A DNA stretch of 61,267 nt from Betaproteobacteria bacterium (lineage in GTDB: Bacteria; Pseudomonadota; Gammaproteobacteria; Burkholderiales; Rhodocyclaceae). Below the pieces are notes generated by a model, which was not told where the DNA came from, did not search any database, and saw only the letters and a list, made by a program, of their open reading frames with translations. The stretch spans positions 1-61,267 of the forward strand of contig JAPTVL010000372.1 of NCBI GenBank assembly GCA_028065725.1. Direction: 5' to 3'. The position numbers and the translations under genes were made by a program. Positions 33,240-40,642 of this stretch are shown piece by piece (the stretch's first letter is position 1; every line of letters starts with the position of its first letter).

Positions 33240-34514
33240 TCATTCGTGGTCGCCGGCCTGGCCCGCCAGCGGCAGTTCGATGCTGGCGCGGCCGCCACCT
33301 TCAGGCGGATTATCAAGCACCAGCCGCCCGCCGAGGCGCTCGATGGCCGAAAAGGCCAGCAACAGGCCGATGCCGGCACCATCGCCATGCCCGGGCAATG
33401 GCCCGCGTCCGGCCCGACGCAGCACTTCCTCGGGAAATCCGGGACCGCCGTCACGTATCACGATGCGCAGCTTTCCCTGGTCCCAGGCCAGCCTGATGTC
33501 GATCTCGGTCCGACTGGCGTCGGCAGCATTGTTGAGCAGATTGGTCAGTGCCTGTTCCAGCGTGGCGTCGGTTGCGATCAGGGGCACTCCGGCCTTGCCC
33601 TCCAGTGTCAGGCGGCTGCCGGCCTGGGGCCGCATGCTGTGCCAGCGTGCACGCACGCCCTGCAGCCAGACCCTGGCATCCAGTGCCTGCAGATGCTCCG
33701 AACGCGCGGTCCCGGTACGCTCCGCCATGCTGCTGATGATGTCCTTGCACAGGCCTATCTGATTGCGCACCAGCGCGAGGTCTTCGCGCGCGCCGGCATC
33801 GAGTGCGGGGTCGCGCTCCAGTTCGCCGACGATTACCGCAATCGTCGCCAGCGGCGTCCCCAGCTCATGCGCGGCACCGGCGGCCATGGCGCCCAGCGCC
33901 ACCACGCGCTCGTCGCGCAATGCCTGCTCGCGGGCCGCGGCGAGGCGGCTGTCGCGTTCGCGGATGGAAGCGGTCATGCGCGCGACGAACCAGGCGATCA
34001 TGGTCGCCGAGACCAGAAAAGTCAGCCACATCCCGGCCAGATGCAGGCGCGCGCCGCGCTCGGCATCGGTCACGGCCAGGGGCAGGTACTGCCACATCAG
34101 CACGGAGTAGATCGCCACGGCGAGCAGCGTCACGGCCGCAGTGAGCTCTCCGGGCAAGGACATCGCGGCGACGGCGACCGACACCAGAAGAAAGGAAATC
34201 AGCGGATTGGCGGCACCACCCGACAGGTACAGGAGCACCGCCAGCCCGGCCAGGTCGACGCACAACTGGCCGAACAGTTCGCCCGCGCCCACGGCTTCCC
34301 CGCTGCGCGCGCGCCATTGCAGCCAGGCATTGAATCCCGCCAGCAGTGCCAGCACCGCAAACATCGGCAGCTGCGGCAAGGCAATGTCGAGCAGAGTCGG
34401 CGCTGACCACACGGCGAGCGTCGCCGCCGCCAGCAGCCACCAGCGCAGGATCAGGGTACGCCGCTGATCCAGCCACAGATTGACGTCGTCCAGGGAAGCC
34501 AGAATATCCACCAT
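33240..34514 (-). CDS. regB: RegB/PrrB-type redox sensor kinase
   Basis: 424 residues with six membrane helices. The quinone-site motif is SGGAANPLISF (residues 98-108). The H-box AAHELGTPLATIAV has His216, and the conserved Cys of NQIGLCKDI is residue 256, matching the redox-active Cys of RegB. The ATPase domain has NLLNNAADAS and GDGAGIGLLLAF. It senses quinone/redox state and phosphorylates RegA. A divergent dispersed motif copy lies in the first membrane loop. Confidence 0.95.
   Translation of the reverse strand: MVDILASLDDVNLWLDQRRTLILRWWLLAAATLAVWSAPTLLDIALPQLPMFAVLALLAGFNAWLQWRARSGEAVGAGELFGQLCVDLAGLAVLLYLSGGAANPLISFLLVSVAVAAMSLPGELTAAVTLLAVAIYSVLMWQYLPLAVTDAERGARLHLAGMWLTFLVSATMIAWFVARMTASIRERDSRLAAAREQALRDERVVALGAMAAGAAHELGTPLATIAVIVGELERDPALDAGAREDLALVRNQIGLCKDIISSMAERTGTARSEHLQALDARVWLQGVRARWHSMRPQAGSRLTLEGKAGVPLIATDATLEQALTNLLNNAADASRTEIDIRLAWDQGKLRIVIRDGGPGFPEEVLRRAGRGPLPGHGDGAGIGLLLAFSAIERLGGRLVLDNPPEGGGRASIELPLAGQAGDHE
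34393..34415 (-). repeat. dispersed 23-bp motif, copy 6 (inside regB)
   Basis: GCCGT-GTG-GTCAGCGCCGACTCT on the minus strand; two differences. Reads AVWSAPTL between the first two hydrophobic segments of RegB. Confidence 0.65.
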
Positions 34515-34525
34515 CGTCGAATTAT

Positions 34526-34539
34526 CCGATACAGATCAA
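34526..34539. promoter_or_regulatory. weak FNR/DNR-type box between regB and a cytochrome gene
   Basis: CCGAT-ACAG-ATCAA matches eight of ten consensus positions. It is 12 bp before the regB ATG and 61 bp before the cytochrome ATG at 34600, so it fits the cytochrome better. Confidence 0.45.
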
Positions 34540-34599
34540 GGAAACGCGCAGTCGAATGCGAGGACAATATCCTGTATCGCCGTTTGCCGGATCACATCG

Positions 34600-35253
34600 A
34601 TGAAATTGCGCACGCTCCTGTTCCTGCTGAGCCTTTGTCATGCCAGCCTTGGTCAGGCCCAGAATCTCGAAAAAGGCAAGGAGATCAACGCCACCTGTGC
34701 CGGTTGCCACGGCGAGTTCGGCCAGGGCGGATCGCGCGGCGAATACCCGCGCCTCGGCGGCCAGGGCGCCAAGTATCTCGAGTCGCAACTCAAGGCCTTC
34801 CGCGCCCGCACCCGGGTCAACATTCCGATGTATCCCTACACCCAGGAACGCGAACTGCCGGACGAGGACATCCGGGATGTCGCCGCCTACCTGGCCGCGA
34901 TCGAACTGCCGACCAAATGGCCGGTATTCAAGGACAGCGACGATGCGCTGACGCGCCTGACCCTGACCGAGCGCGTCATGATCATTCCGCGCGTGCCGGG
35001 CAATCTCGCCAATGGCGAAGCGATCTATCAGAAGCAGTGCCACACCTGCCACGGCAAGACCGGCATGGGGCGCGGCATGTTCCCGATGCTGGTCGGCCAA
35101 TACACGAGCTACCTGAAGCGGCAGATGGAGAAATACGTGAAGGGCGAGCGGCCGCACGACGAGGAAACGATCGGCGGCCTGCTCAACAAGCTCAAGGAAG
35201 AGGACATGCAGGACATCCTGGCCTATATCACCACCTTGCAGGAACAGCAGTAG
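34600..35253 (+). CDS. di-heme cytochrome c4-type protein
   Basis: 217 residues, signal peptide (SLGQAQN). Heme sites CAGCH (about residue 33) and CHTCH (about residue 148), each with a YPRLGGQ or FPMLVGQ segment and a distal Met (NIPMYPY). Likely periplasmic electron carrier to nitrite or N2O reductase. It is convergent with nirH (10 bp between stops) and divergent from regB. Confidence 0.92.
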   Translation: MKLRTLLFLLSLCHASLGQAQNLEKGKEINATCAGCHGEFGQGGSRGEYPRLGGQGAKYLESQLKAFRARTRVNIPMYPYTQERELPDEDIRDVAAYLAAIELPTKWPVFKDSDDALTRLTLTERVMIIPRVPGNLANGEAIYQKQCHTCHGKTGMGRGMFPMLVGQYTSYLKRQMEKYVKGERPHDEETIGGLLNKLKEEDMQDILAYITTLQEQQ

Positions 35254-35263
35254 ACAGCGCGCC

Positions 35264-35764
35264 TCAGCCGGAAATCCGCAGCCCCGTCTTCTTCAGAATC
35301 GCCGTACTGTAGAGGATGTCGTGGGCGCGGCAGGCGTCACCCAGCAGGGCGGCGATTTCGGCGACGCGAGCGGCGACTTCCTCGCGATTCTGGCTATGCA
35401 CCATGGCGAACAGGTTGTAGGGCCAGTCCGGCAGGCGGCGTGGGCGCCGGTAGCAGTGGGTGACGAAGGCCAGCGCCCCGACCCTGGCGCCCATCTCGTC
35501 GATCCGCGCGTCATCGACATCCCACACCGACATGCCGTTGGCGGTGTAGCCGATGGCGTAGTGGTTGGGCACGGCGCCGATGCGGCGAATCACGCCGGTA
35601 TCGAGCATGCGTTGCAGGCGGGCGATCACCTCGTCGCCGCCGATGCCGAGTTCGCCGCCGATCGCATCGTAGGGCCGCGGCACGCGCGGCAGGCCGCCCT
35701 GGGTGGCGACGATCAGGCGCCGGTCGACGCCATCCAGCTCCGGCTTGGGCGAGGCTTCAGGCAC
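35264..35764 (-). CDS. nirH: NirH, siroheme decarboxylase subunit
   Basis: 166 residues. Lrp/AsnC-type fold: DGVDRRLIVATQGGLPRVPRPY, GVIRRIGAVPNHYAIGYTANGMSVWDV, CYRRPRRLPDWPYNLFAMVH and the C-terminal ILKKTGLRISG typical of NirH. With NirD, NirL and NirG it decarboxylates siroheme on the heme d1 route. The start overlaps nirG by 8 bp. Confidence 0.92.
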   Translation of the reverse strand: MPEASPKPELDGVDRRLIVATQGGLPRVPRPYDAIGGELGIGGDEVIARLQRMLDTGVIRRIGAVPNHYAIGYTANGMSVWDVDDARIDEMGARVGALAFVTHCYRRPRRLPDWPYNLFAMVHSQNREEVAARVAEIAALLGDACRAHDILYSTAILKKTGLRISG

Positions 35765-36227
35765 GCAGCTTCATCTCCACAAAATATTCGCGTTCCTTGG
35801 GGAAAGGGAAGACCGGCAAGCCGGTTGCCGCCTCGATCGTCGTGACGGCCTCGCCAATACCCTGCGGTGTGGCGGTGGCCAGCACGAACCACATGTTGAG
35901 CGCATGCTCGCGACGGTAGTTGTGCGCCACCTCGGGAAAAGCATTCACCTGCGCCGCGACACGATCGAAGTCCGGCTCCGGCACCTTCATCGCCGCCAGC
36001 ACGAAGGCGCCGCCGGCGCGCTCGATCTGGAACATCGGGCCGAAGCGCGTCAGCACGCGGCGCTCCAGCAGGGCATCGAGACGGCGCAGCAGTTCGGCTT
36101 CGGTGAGACCCAAGGCGTCGGCCACCTCGCGATAGGGTTCGGGCACCAGCGGAAAATCGCCCTGCAGCGCATTGATCAGCCGGCGGTCGACCGCGTCGAG
36201 CGGCGCCGGCACCGGGTGCTCAGGCAT
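35757..36227 (-). CDS. nirG: NirG, siroheme decarboxylase subunit
   Basis: 156 residues from ATG 36227. LDAVDRRLINALQGDFPLVPEPY, VLTRFGPMFQIERAGGAFVLAAMKV, HNYRREHALNMWFVLAT and the C-terminal FPKEREYFVEMKLRA identify NirG. It overlaps nirDL upstream by 8 bp. Lrp-like but enzymatic in this family. Confidence 0.92.
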   Translation of the reverse strand: MPEHPVPAPLDAVDRRLINALQGDFPLVPEPYREVADALGLTEAELLRRLDALLERRVLTRFGPMFQIERAGGAFVLAAMKVPEPDFDRVAAQVNAFPEVAHNYRREHALNMWFVLATATPQGIGEAVTTIEAATGLPVFPFPKEREYFVEMKLRA

Positions 36228-37230
36228 CGGCGGCGGCTTTCGCGGCGCCAGCGGGTGCCGCGCTCTCGGCGAAATAGCGCGCGCCGCACTGCTTGAAGCG
36301 GCGCGTCGAGAACAGCGCATGGCCGGGTCGCCCGGCGATGCGGCCGAGGCGTTCGATCACCGGCTGCGCATCCTCGCGCGAACGGCCATGCACCATGCAG
36401 TAGAGGTTGTAGGGCCAGTCCGGCAGGCTGCGCGTGCGGCGATAGCAGAGCGTGACCCCGGGCTCGGCGGCCAGTTGCCGGCCGATGCGGTCGACCTCGG
36501 CACCGGGCAGGTCGAACACCACCATGGCATTGGCGCGATAGCCCAGCTCATGGTGGCGCACCACGACGCCAAAGCGCTTGATCAGGCCTTCGTCCAGCCA
36601 GCCGGCGATGCGCGCCAGCACCTCGGCCTCGTCCATGCCGACACGTTTGCCGAGGCGGGCAAAGGGCCGCGGCACCAGTTGCAGTCCCGGCTGCAGCGCA
36701 GCGATCAGGCGCTTCTCCTGCACGTCGGGCTCGCGTGCCGGGGTGCCGGCAGCCGCCACCGGTGCCTTGTGCGCCGAATGCAGGTCGAAGCCGAGGTCGA
36801 TGTGGTACTCGTTTTCGAGCGGCAGGGAAATCACCCGACAGCCGGTCTCGTTCTCGATCGCGTGCAGGGTCTGCGCCAGCGCCGCACGGTCGGCGGCGGT
36901 GGCGACGAACCAGAGGTTGTAGCGGTGCTCGCGCTGGTAGTTGTGATTGATTTCCGGCCGCGCGCTGACCAGCGCCGCGATGCGTTCGATATCCCCGACC
37001 GGTGCGGCCAGCGCCGCCAGCGTCGAGGCGCCGAAGCGGCGCGGCGCGAGCACGGCACCGACGCGGCTGATGGCGCCGCGATGCTGCAAACGCTGCAAGG
37101 TGGCGAGCACCGCCGTCTCGTCAGCGCCGACTCTCTCACCAAGTTGGGCGAAGGGCCGCGCGACAATCGGGAAATCGCGCTGCCAGTCGTTGAGCAGGGA
37201 AAACTCGAGCGGGCTGTAAGGAGAATCCAT
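36220..37230 (-). CDS. nirDL: NirDL fusion, siroheme decarboxylase subunits
   Basis: 336 residues from ATG 37230, with GGAG just upstream. Residues 1-155 are NirD-like (LNDWQRDFPIVARPFAQLG; HNYQREHRYNLWFV; LPLENEYHIDLGFDL). Residues 175-325 are NirL-like (KRLIAALQPGLQLVPRPFA; LIKRFGVVVRHHELGYRANAM; CYRRTRSLPDWPYNLYCMVH). The two are joined by an Ala/Pro linker. Separate in Pseudomonas; fused in several betaproteobacteria. Confidence 0.93.
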   Translation of the reverse strand: MDSPYSPLEFSLLNDWQRDFPIVARPFAQLGERVGADETAVLATLQRLQHRGAISRVGAVLAPRRFGASTLAALAAPVGDIERIAALVSARPEINHNYQREHRYNLWFVATAADRAALAQTLHAIENETGCRVISLPLENEYHIDLGFDLHSAHKAPVAAAGTPAREPDVQEKRLIAALQPGLQLVPRPFARLGKRVGMDEAEVLARIAGWLDEGLIKRFGVVVRHHELGYRANAMVVFDLPGAEVDRIGRQLAAEPGVTLCYRRTRSLPDWPYNLYCMVHGRSREDAQPVIERLGRIAGRPGHALFSTRRFKQCGARYFAESAAPAGAAKAAADA

Positions 37231-37241
37231 GAGCGTTCCGT

Positions 37242-38417
37242 TCAAAATCCGATGCGTGCGGCGCGGCTGGTGAAGAAGATGCCCGAGGGGGCATCCGCGG
37301 CAATCTCGCCGAGCCTGGTGAAGTTCCGCGTGTCGTAGATCACCACGCGGTTGTCGTCGCGCGCCGAGAGCCAGACGGCTTCGCCGCGCGGCGTGAATTC
37401 CATGTGCAGCACCGCCTTGCCCGGCTGCAGGGTCTGCACCACCTGGCCCGACAATGTGTCGATCACCTGCACCCAGCCGTTGTCGGGAAAGGCGAAGTTG
37501 ACCCATATCTGGCGGCCGTCGGGGCTGGCCATGACGAACACCGGCTGGCCCTTGACCGCGACGCGACCGGTTTCCTGCCAGGTCGTCGCATCGGCCACCA
37601 GCACTTCGTGGCGGCCGATCGCCGGCAGCCAGGCGCGGCCCGCCGCGAGCGACCAGCCGCGCAGGTGGGGCATCTTGAACACGGGCAGTTTTTCTTCGCC
37701 ACGGCCATACTTTTCGAGGATCTTGTGCGCGCCCTGTTCGGGCTGCCAGAGGTCAAGCAACGCGATGCCGTCCTCGCCGAACAAGCCGGCCAGGTAGTGA
37801 CGGCCATTGGGCGTGACCAGCCCGTCGTAGGGCTGCTGGCCGGCCGGATAGCGCCGGGTGACCGGCTTCCTCGGGTCCGAGAAATCGCTGACCCAGATCT
37901 CGCCGCCGTCGAACAGCGCGTAGGCAAACTTGTTGCCCGGCACGTCGGCGAGGCCGACGACCTTGGAGAACCGGCCCGGAGCATATTCGGCCGGGACTTC
38001 CGCCAGCAGTTCCAGCGTATCGGCATCGAAGGCCTTGATCCCGCCCGGGATGTAATTCTGTGCGACGACGATGCGGCCGTCCTGCGAGATCGAACCGCCG
38101 ATGGCATTGCCGGACTGGATGATGCGCTTGACGATGCGCGCTTCGAGTAAATCGATTTTGGTCAGGCCGCCATCGCGGCCGAAGATGAAGGCGTAGCGCC
38201 CGTCGCGCGAATACACCGCCGAGGCGTGCGAAAGATCGCCGAGGCCACCGATGCGGGCATAGGCTTCGCGACTGGAGGTGTTCACCAGCGAGACATGGCC
38301 GCTGGCGCGTTCGATGACCAGGCCAAGATCGCCGGTGCCGCGCAGCGGCACGCCGGCGCAGGCGGCGAGCAGCAGCGCCAGCAGGCCGAGCAGCAGGGTT
38401 TGCACGGCGCGCCTCAT
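37242..38417 (-). CDS. nirF: NirF, d1-binding lipoprotein of heme d1 synthesis
   Basis: 391 residues from ATG 38417. The lipobox LLAACAG makes it a lipoprotein. The rest is a d1-type beta-propeller (YSRDGRYAFIFGRDGGLTKIDL; GRHYLAGLFGEDGIALLDLW; MPHLRGWSLA) like NirS without the heme c domain. It acts in a late periplasmic step before NirN. The start overlaps nirC by 4 bp. Confidence 0.95.
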   Translation of the reverse strand: MRRAVQTLLLGLLALLLAACAGVPLRGTGDLGLVIERASGHVSLVNTSSREAYARIGGLGDLSHASAVYSRDGRYAFIFGRDGGLTKIDLLEARIVKRIIQSGNAIGGSISQDGRIVVAQNYIPGGIKAFDADTLELLAEVPAEYAPGRFSKVVGLADVPGNKFAYALFDGGEIWVSDFSDPRKPVTRRYPAGQQPYDGLVTPNGRHYLAGLFGEDGIALLDLWQPEQGAHKILEKYGRGEEKLPVFKMPHLRGWSLAAGRAWLPAIGRHEVLVADATTWQETGRVAVKGQPVFVMASPDGRQIWVNFAFPDNGWVQVIDTLSGQVVQTLQPGKAVLHMEFTPRGEAVWLSARDDNRVVIYDTRNFTRLGEIAADAPSGIFFTSRAARIGF

Positions 38418-38737
38418 TGCGGAAATCCCGTCATCAGTTTGGCGACGATCCACTGCGCCTCGTCCTCTGCCAAAAAGCGGTGCCAGGGCGGCATTGGCGT
38501 GCCGGGACGGCCGCCGATGATGGTCGCCACCAGGCCCTCGACCGGCTTGTCGGCCAGCGTCGCCGGCAGCAGCGCCGGGCCGAGCCCACCCTGCAGGGTC
38601 ATGCCGTGGCAGGACCCGCAATCCTGGCGCACCAGATGGATCAGCTCCTTCTGCCGCGCCGGCGAGGGTTCCGCTGCCGCCGGCAGCGCCAGCCCGGCGA
38701 TCAGTGTCATGGCAAGAAATGCGGCGCTATTCGACAA
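38414..38737 (-). CDS. nirC: NirC, small cytochrome c of the nir cluster
   Basis: 107 residues, signal peptide (PAAAEPS), one heme site CGSCH near residue 40, then GGLGPALLPATLADKPVEGLVATI and GTPMPPWHRFL with the distal Met. Matches NirC/cytochrome c55X, a possible electron carrier for NirS or NirN. Overlaps the cupredoxin gene upstream by 11 bp. Confidence 0.93.
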   Translation of the reverse strand: MSNSAAFLAMTLIAGLALPAAAEPSPARQKELIHLVRQDCGSCHGMTLQGGLGPALLPATLADKPVEGLVATIIGGRPGTPMPPWHRFLAEDEAQWIVAKLMTGFPQ

Positions 38738-39056
38738 GGACCAGCCCCTTCATTTCCTCGTGCGGACCGCAGCGGTAGCTGTAGCTGCCGGGCTGCGCGA
38801 AGGTGCGCTGCCAATGCTCCTGCGGAAACATGCGTTCCGATTCGAGACCGTTCTCGGCGGGGAACAGCACCGAGTGACTGGTGCGCTTTTCCCGGTTGAT
38901 CCACTTCACGGTGTCGCCGGCCTTGATGCGGACTTCGGCGGGGACGAACTTGTAGTCCTGGATCGTCACTTCGACCGTCTGCTGCGCCAGCGCACAAACG
39001 GAAACGAGCGCCAGGAGACCTGGCACTCGTTTCAGCAAAAGGCCGGCGACGGACAT
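38727..39056 (-). CDS. plastocyanin/cupredoxin-type blue copper protein
   Basis: 109 residues. Signal peptide, then a short cupredoxin domain. The four copper ligands are visible: His in RTSHSVLF, then Cys, His and Met in YRCGPHEEMKG. It may donate electrons to NirS in place of a NirM cytochrome c551, which is absent here. The last bases overlap nirC. Confidence 0.9.
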   Translation of the reverse strand: MSVAGLLLKRVPGLLALVSVCALAQQTVEVTIQDYKFVPAEVRIKAGDTVKWINREKRTSHSVLFPAENGLESERMFPQEHWQRTFAQPGSYSYRCGPHEEMKGLVLVE

Positions 39057-39075
39057 CTCCGGACTCGATCGGGAA

Positions 39076-39900
39076 TTACTGCTTGGTCGCCTTCACGTCG
39101 CCGTCGGCACCGATGCCCAGCTTGTAGCCGAGGGAAACGTGATGGAAACGTCCGTGCGAATGGTCGGCGTGGATGGCGACGCCGAACGGCACCACCTTGC
39201 CTTCGCCCGGGTTCTTGCGCGTGAAGGTCACGGTGTAGGTATCGCCGCTCTTGCTGGCTTCGGCCTTGGCGCCGGTAGTGCCGCCGCTCATCTTGCGCTC
39301 GGTGGTGACGCTGCCGTCGGAAACCTTGTTGCCTTTGCTCGCCCACTGGATCAGTTCATAGGCACCGCCCGTGGTGTACTTGGTCTTCTTGTCGTCGGCG
39401 CCGGGCATGGTACGCGCGTCGGCGTGGCAGCTCTGCCAGCAGCCGTACTGGTCGCCCTGCGGCACCTTGGCATCGGCGAACAGCACCGTGGCCTTGACCT
39501 CGTTGTCCTTGTCGCCCTTGTCGGCGCCGCCGGAAGGTGCCTTGAACGTCAGGCGGATGTAGAGGTTGGCCGCATCGTAGGCCGCCTGCACGCTGACCGG
39601 GAACATCATGGTCTTGGGCGCGCCCTTGGGCTCCAGTTCCTTGTCGGCCAGGCGCTTGAAATTGAAATTCAGCGTGCCCTTTTCCTCATGGCATCCGGCA
39701 CAGCTTTCGCCCTTGCGCATGCCGGCCGAACCGCTGTGGTCGGACTTCTTGGTCATCCATTCGATCGGCGCGACGCCGGCATGGAAGACGTTGATGTCGC
39801 GCTTGGCGACCTTGCCCCAATCGGGTGCGGCAAGGGCGGCGGGGGCAGCGAGGACCAGCAGTGCGCCGGCTACGGCGGTGGAAACGATGGACTTGCTCAT
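39076..39900 (-). CDS. cytochrome c with ethylbenzene-dehydrogenase-like heme domain
   Basis: 274 residues, signal peptide (AALAAPDW). Heme c site CAGCH at 67-71, and a second CX3CH-type site CWQSCH at 154-159. The beta-sandwich part (AYDAANLYIRLTFKAP; VKATVLFADAKVP; GYKLGIGADGD) resembles the heme-b domain of ethylbenzene dehydrogenase gamma subunits, as in NirT-linked c552 proteins. Likely electron carrier between NirT and NirS. The CX3CH spacing is unusual and may or may not bind heme. Confidence 0.8.
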   Translation of the reverse strand: MSKSIVSTAVAGALLVLAAPAALAAPDWGKVAKRDINVFHAGVAPIEWMTKKSDHSGSAGMRKGESCAGCHEEKGTLNFNFKRLADKELEPKGAPKTMMFPVSVQAAYDAANLYIRLTFKAPSGGADKGDKDNEVKATVLFADAKVPQGDQYGCWQSCHADARTMPGADDKKTKYTTGGAYELIQWASKGNKVSDGSVTTERKMSGGTTGAKAEASKSGDTYTVTFTRKNPGEGKVVPFGVAIHADHSHGRFHHVSLGYKLGIGADGDVKATKQ

Positions 39901-39961
39901 GTGATGCTCCTTTCGAACAATACGAATGGGGAATAACGCAGAAACCGGTGCGAACGATGAC

Positions 39962-40552
39962 TCACTCGTCCTCATCTTCCTTCATGCCCTTGGGCTTGGT
40001 ATGGGCGATACCCTTGTGGCAATCGATGCAGGTCTTCTTCTCGTCGATGCCGATCTTGTGCATCTTGGCGCCGCGCAGCTTCTGCTTTTCGACATCCATG
40101 GCGTCGAAGCTGTGGCAGTTGCGGCATTCGCGAGAATCGTTGGCCTTCATCCTCGCCCACTCGCTCTCGGCCATCTTCAGCCGGTGTTCGGCGAACTTCT
40201 CGGGCGTGTTGATGACACCAGTGATCTTGCCCCAGACTTCCTTGCTCGCCTGGATCTTGCGAATCATCTTGTGCGTCCAGTCCTTCGGCACATGACAATC
40301 GGAACAGACGGCCCGCACTCCGGTACGGTTGGAATAGTGGATGGTCTTCTTGTATTCCTGATAGACATTATCGCGCATCTCGTGACAGCCGATGCAGAAC
40401 TCCAGCGTATTGGTGGCTTCCATGCCGGTGTTGAAGCCGCCCCAGAAGAAGATGCCGGAGAAGAAACCGGCCACCAGCAGCGCCAGCATCGAGTACTTCG
40501 CGCTGGGCCGCCGCAGCATTGCCAGAAACCCTGATTTGTCGCTATTTGCCAT
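39962..40552 (-). CDS. nirT: NirT/NapC-type tetraheme quinol dehydrogenase
   Basis: 196 residues from ATG 40552. One N-terminal membrane anchor (YSMLALLVAGFFSGIFFWGG) and four heme sites: CIGCH, CSDCH, CRNCH, CIDCH. It oxidises quinol in the inner membrane and passes electrons to periplasmic carriers, here probably to NirS through the next two proteins. A Glu/Asp tail (KEDEDE) follows. Confidence 0.93.
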   Translation of the reverse strand: MANSDKSGFLAMLRRPSAKYSMLALLVAGFFSGIFFWGGFNTGMEATNTLEFCIGCHEMRDNVYQEYKKTIHYSNRTGVRAVCSDCHVPKDWTHKMIRKIQASKEVWGKITGVINTPEKFAEHRLKMAESEWARMKANDSRECRNCHSFDAMDVEKQKLRGAKMHKIGIDEKKTCIDCHKGIAHTKPKGMKEDEDE

Positions 40553-40594
40553 GAAACCATCCCCTATGCCGTAACAATTTTCAATCACCTACAT

Positions 40595-40620
40595 GATAAG
40601 GGGGCTTGCGCCCCCTTATC
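40595..40620. terminator. hairpin terminator/attenuator between nirS and nirT
   Basis: GATAAGGGGGC (40595-40605), loop TTGC, GCCCCCTTATC (40610-40620): an 11-bp perfect stem. It is read after nirS on the minus strand. There is no long U-run, so it probably acts as a partial terminator or 3' end protector. Confidence 0.75.
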
Positions 40621-40642
40621 CTTGCTACGGATCAAGTTCGGA

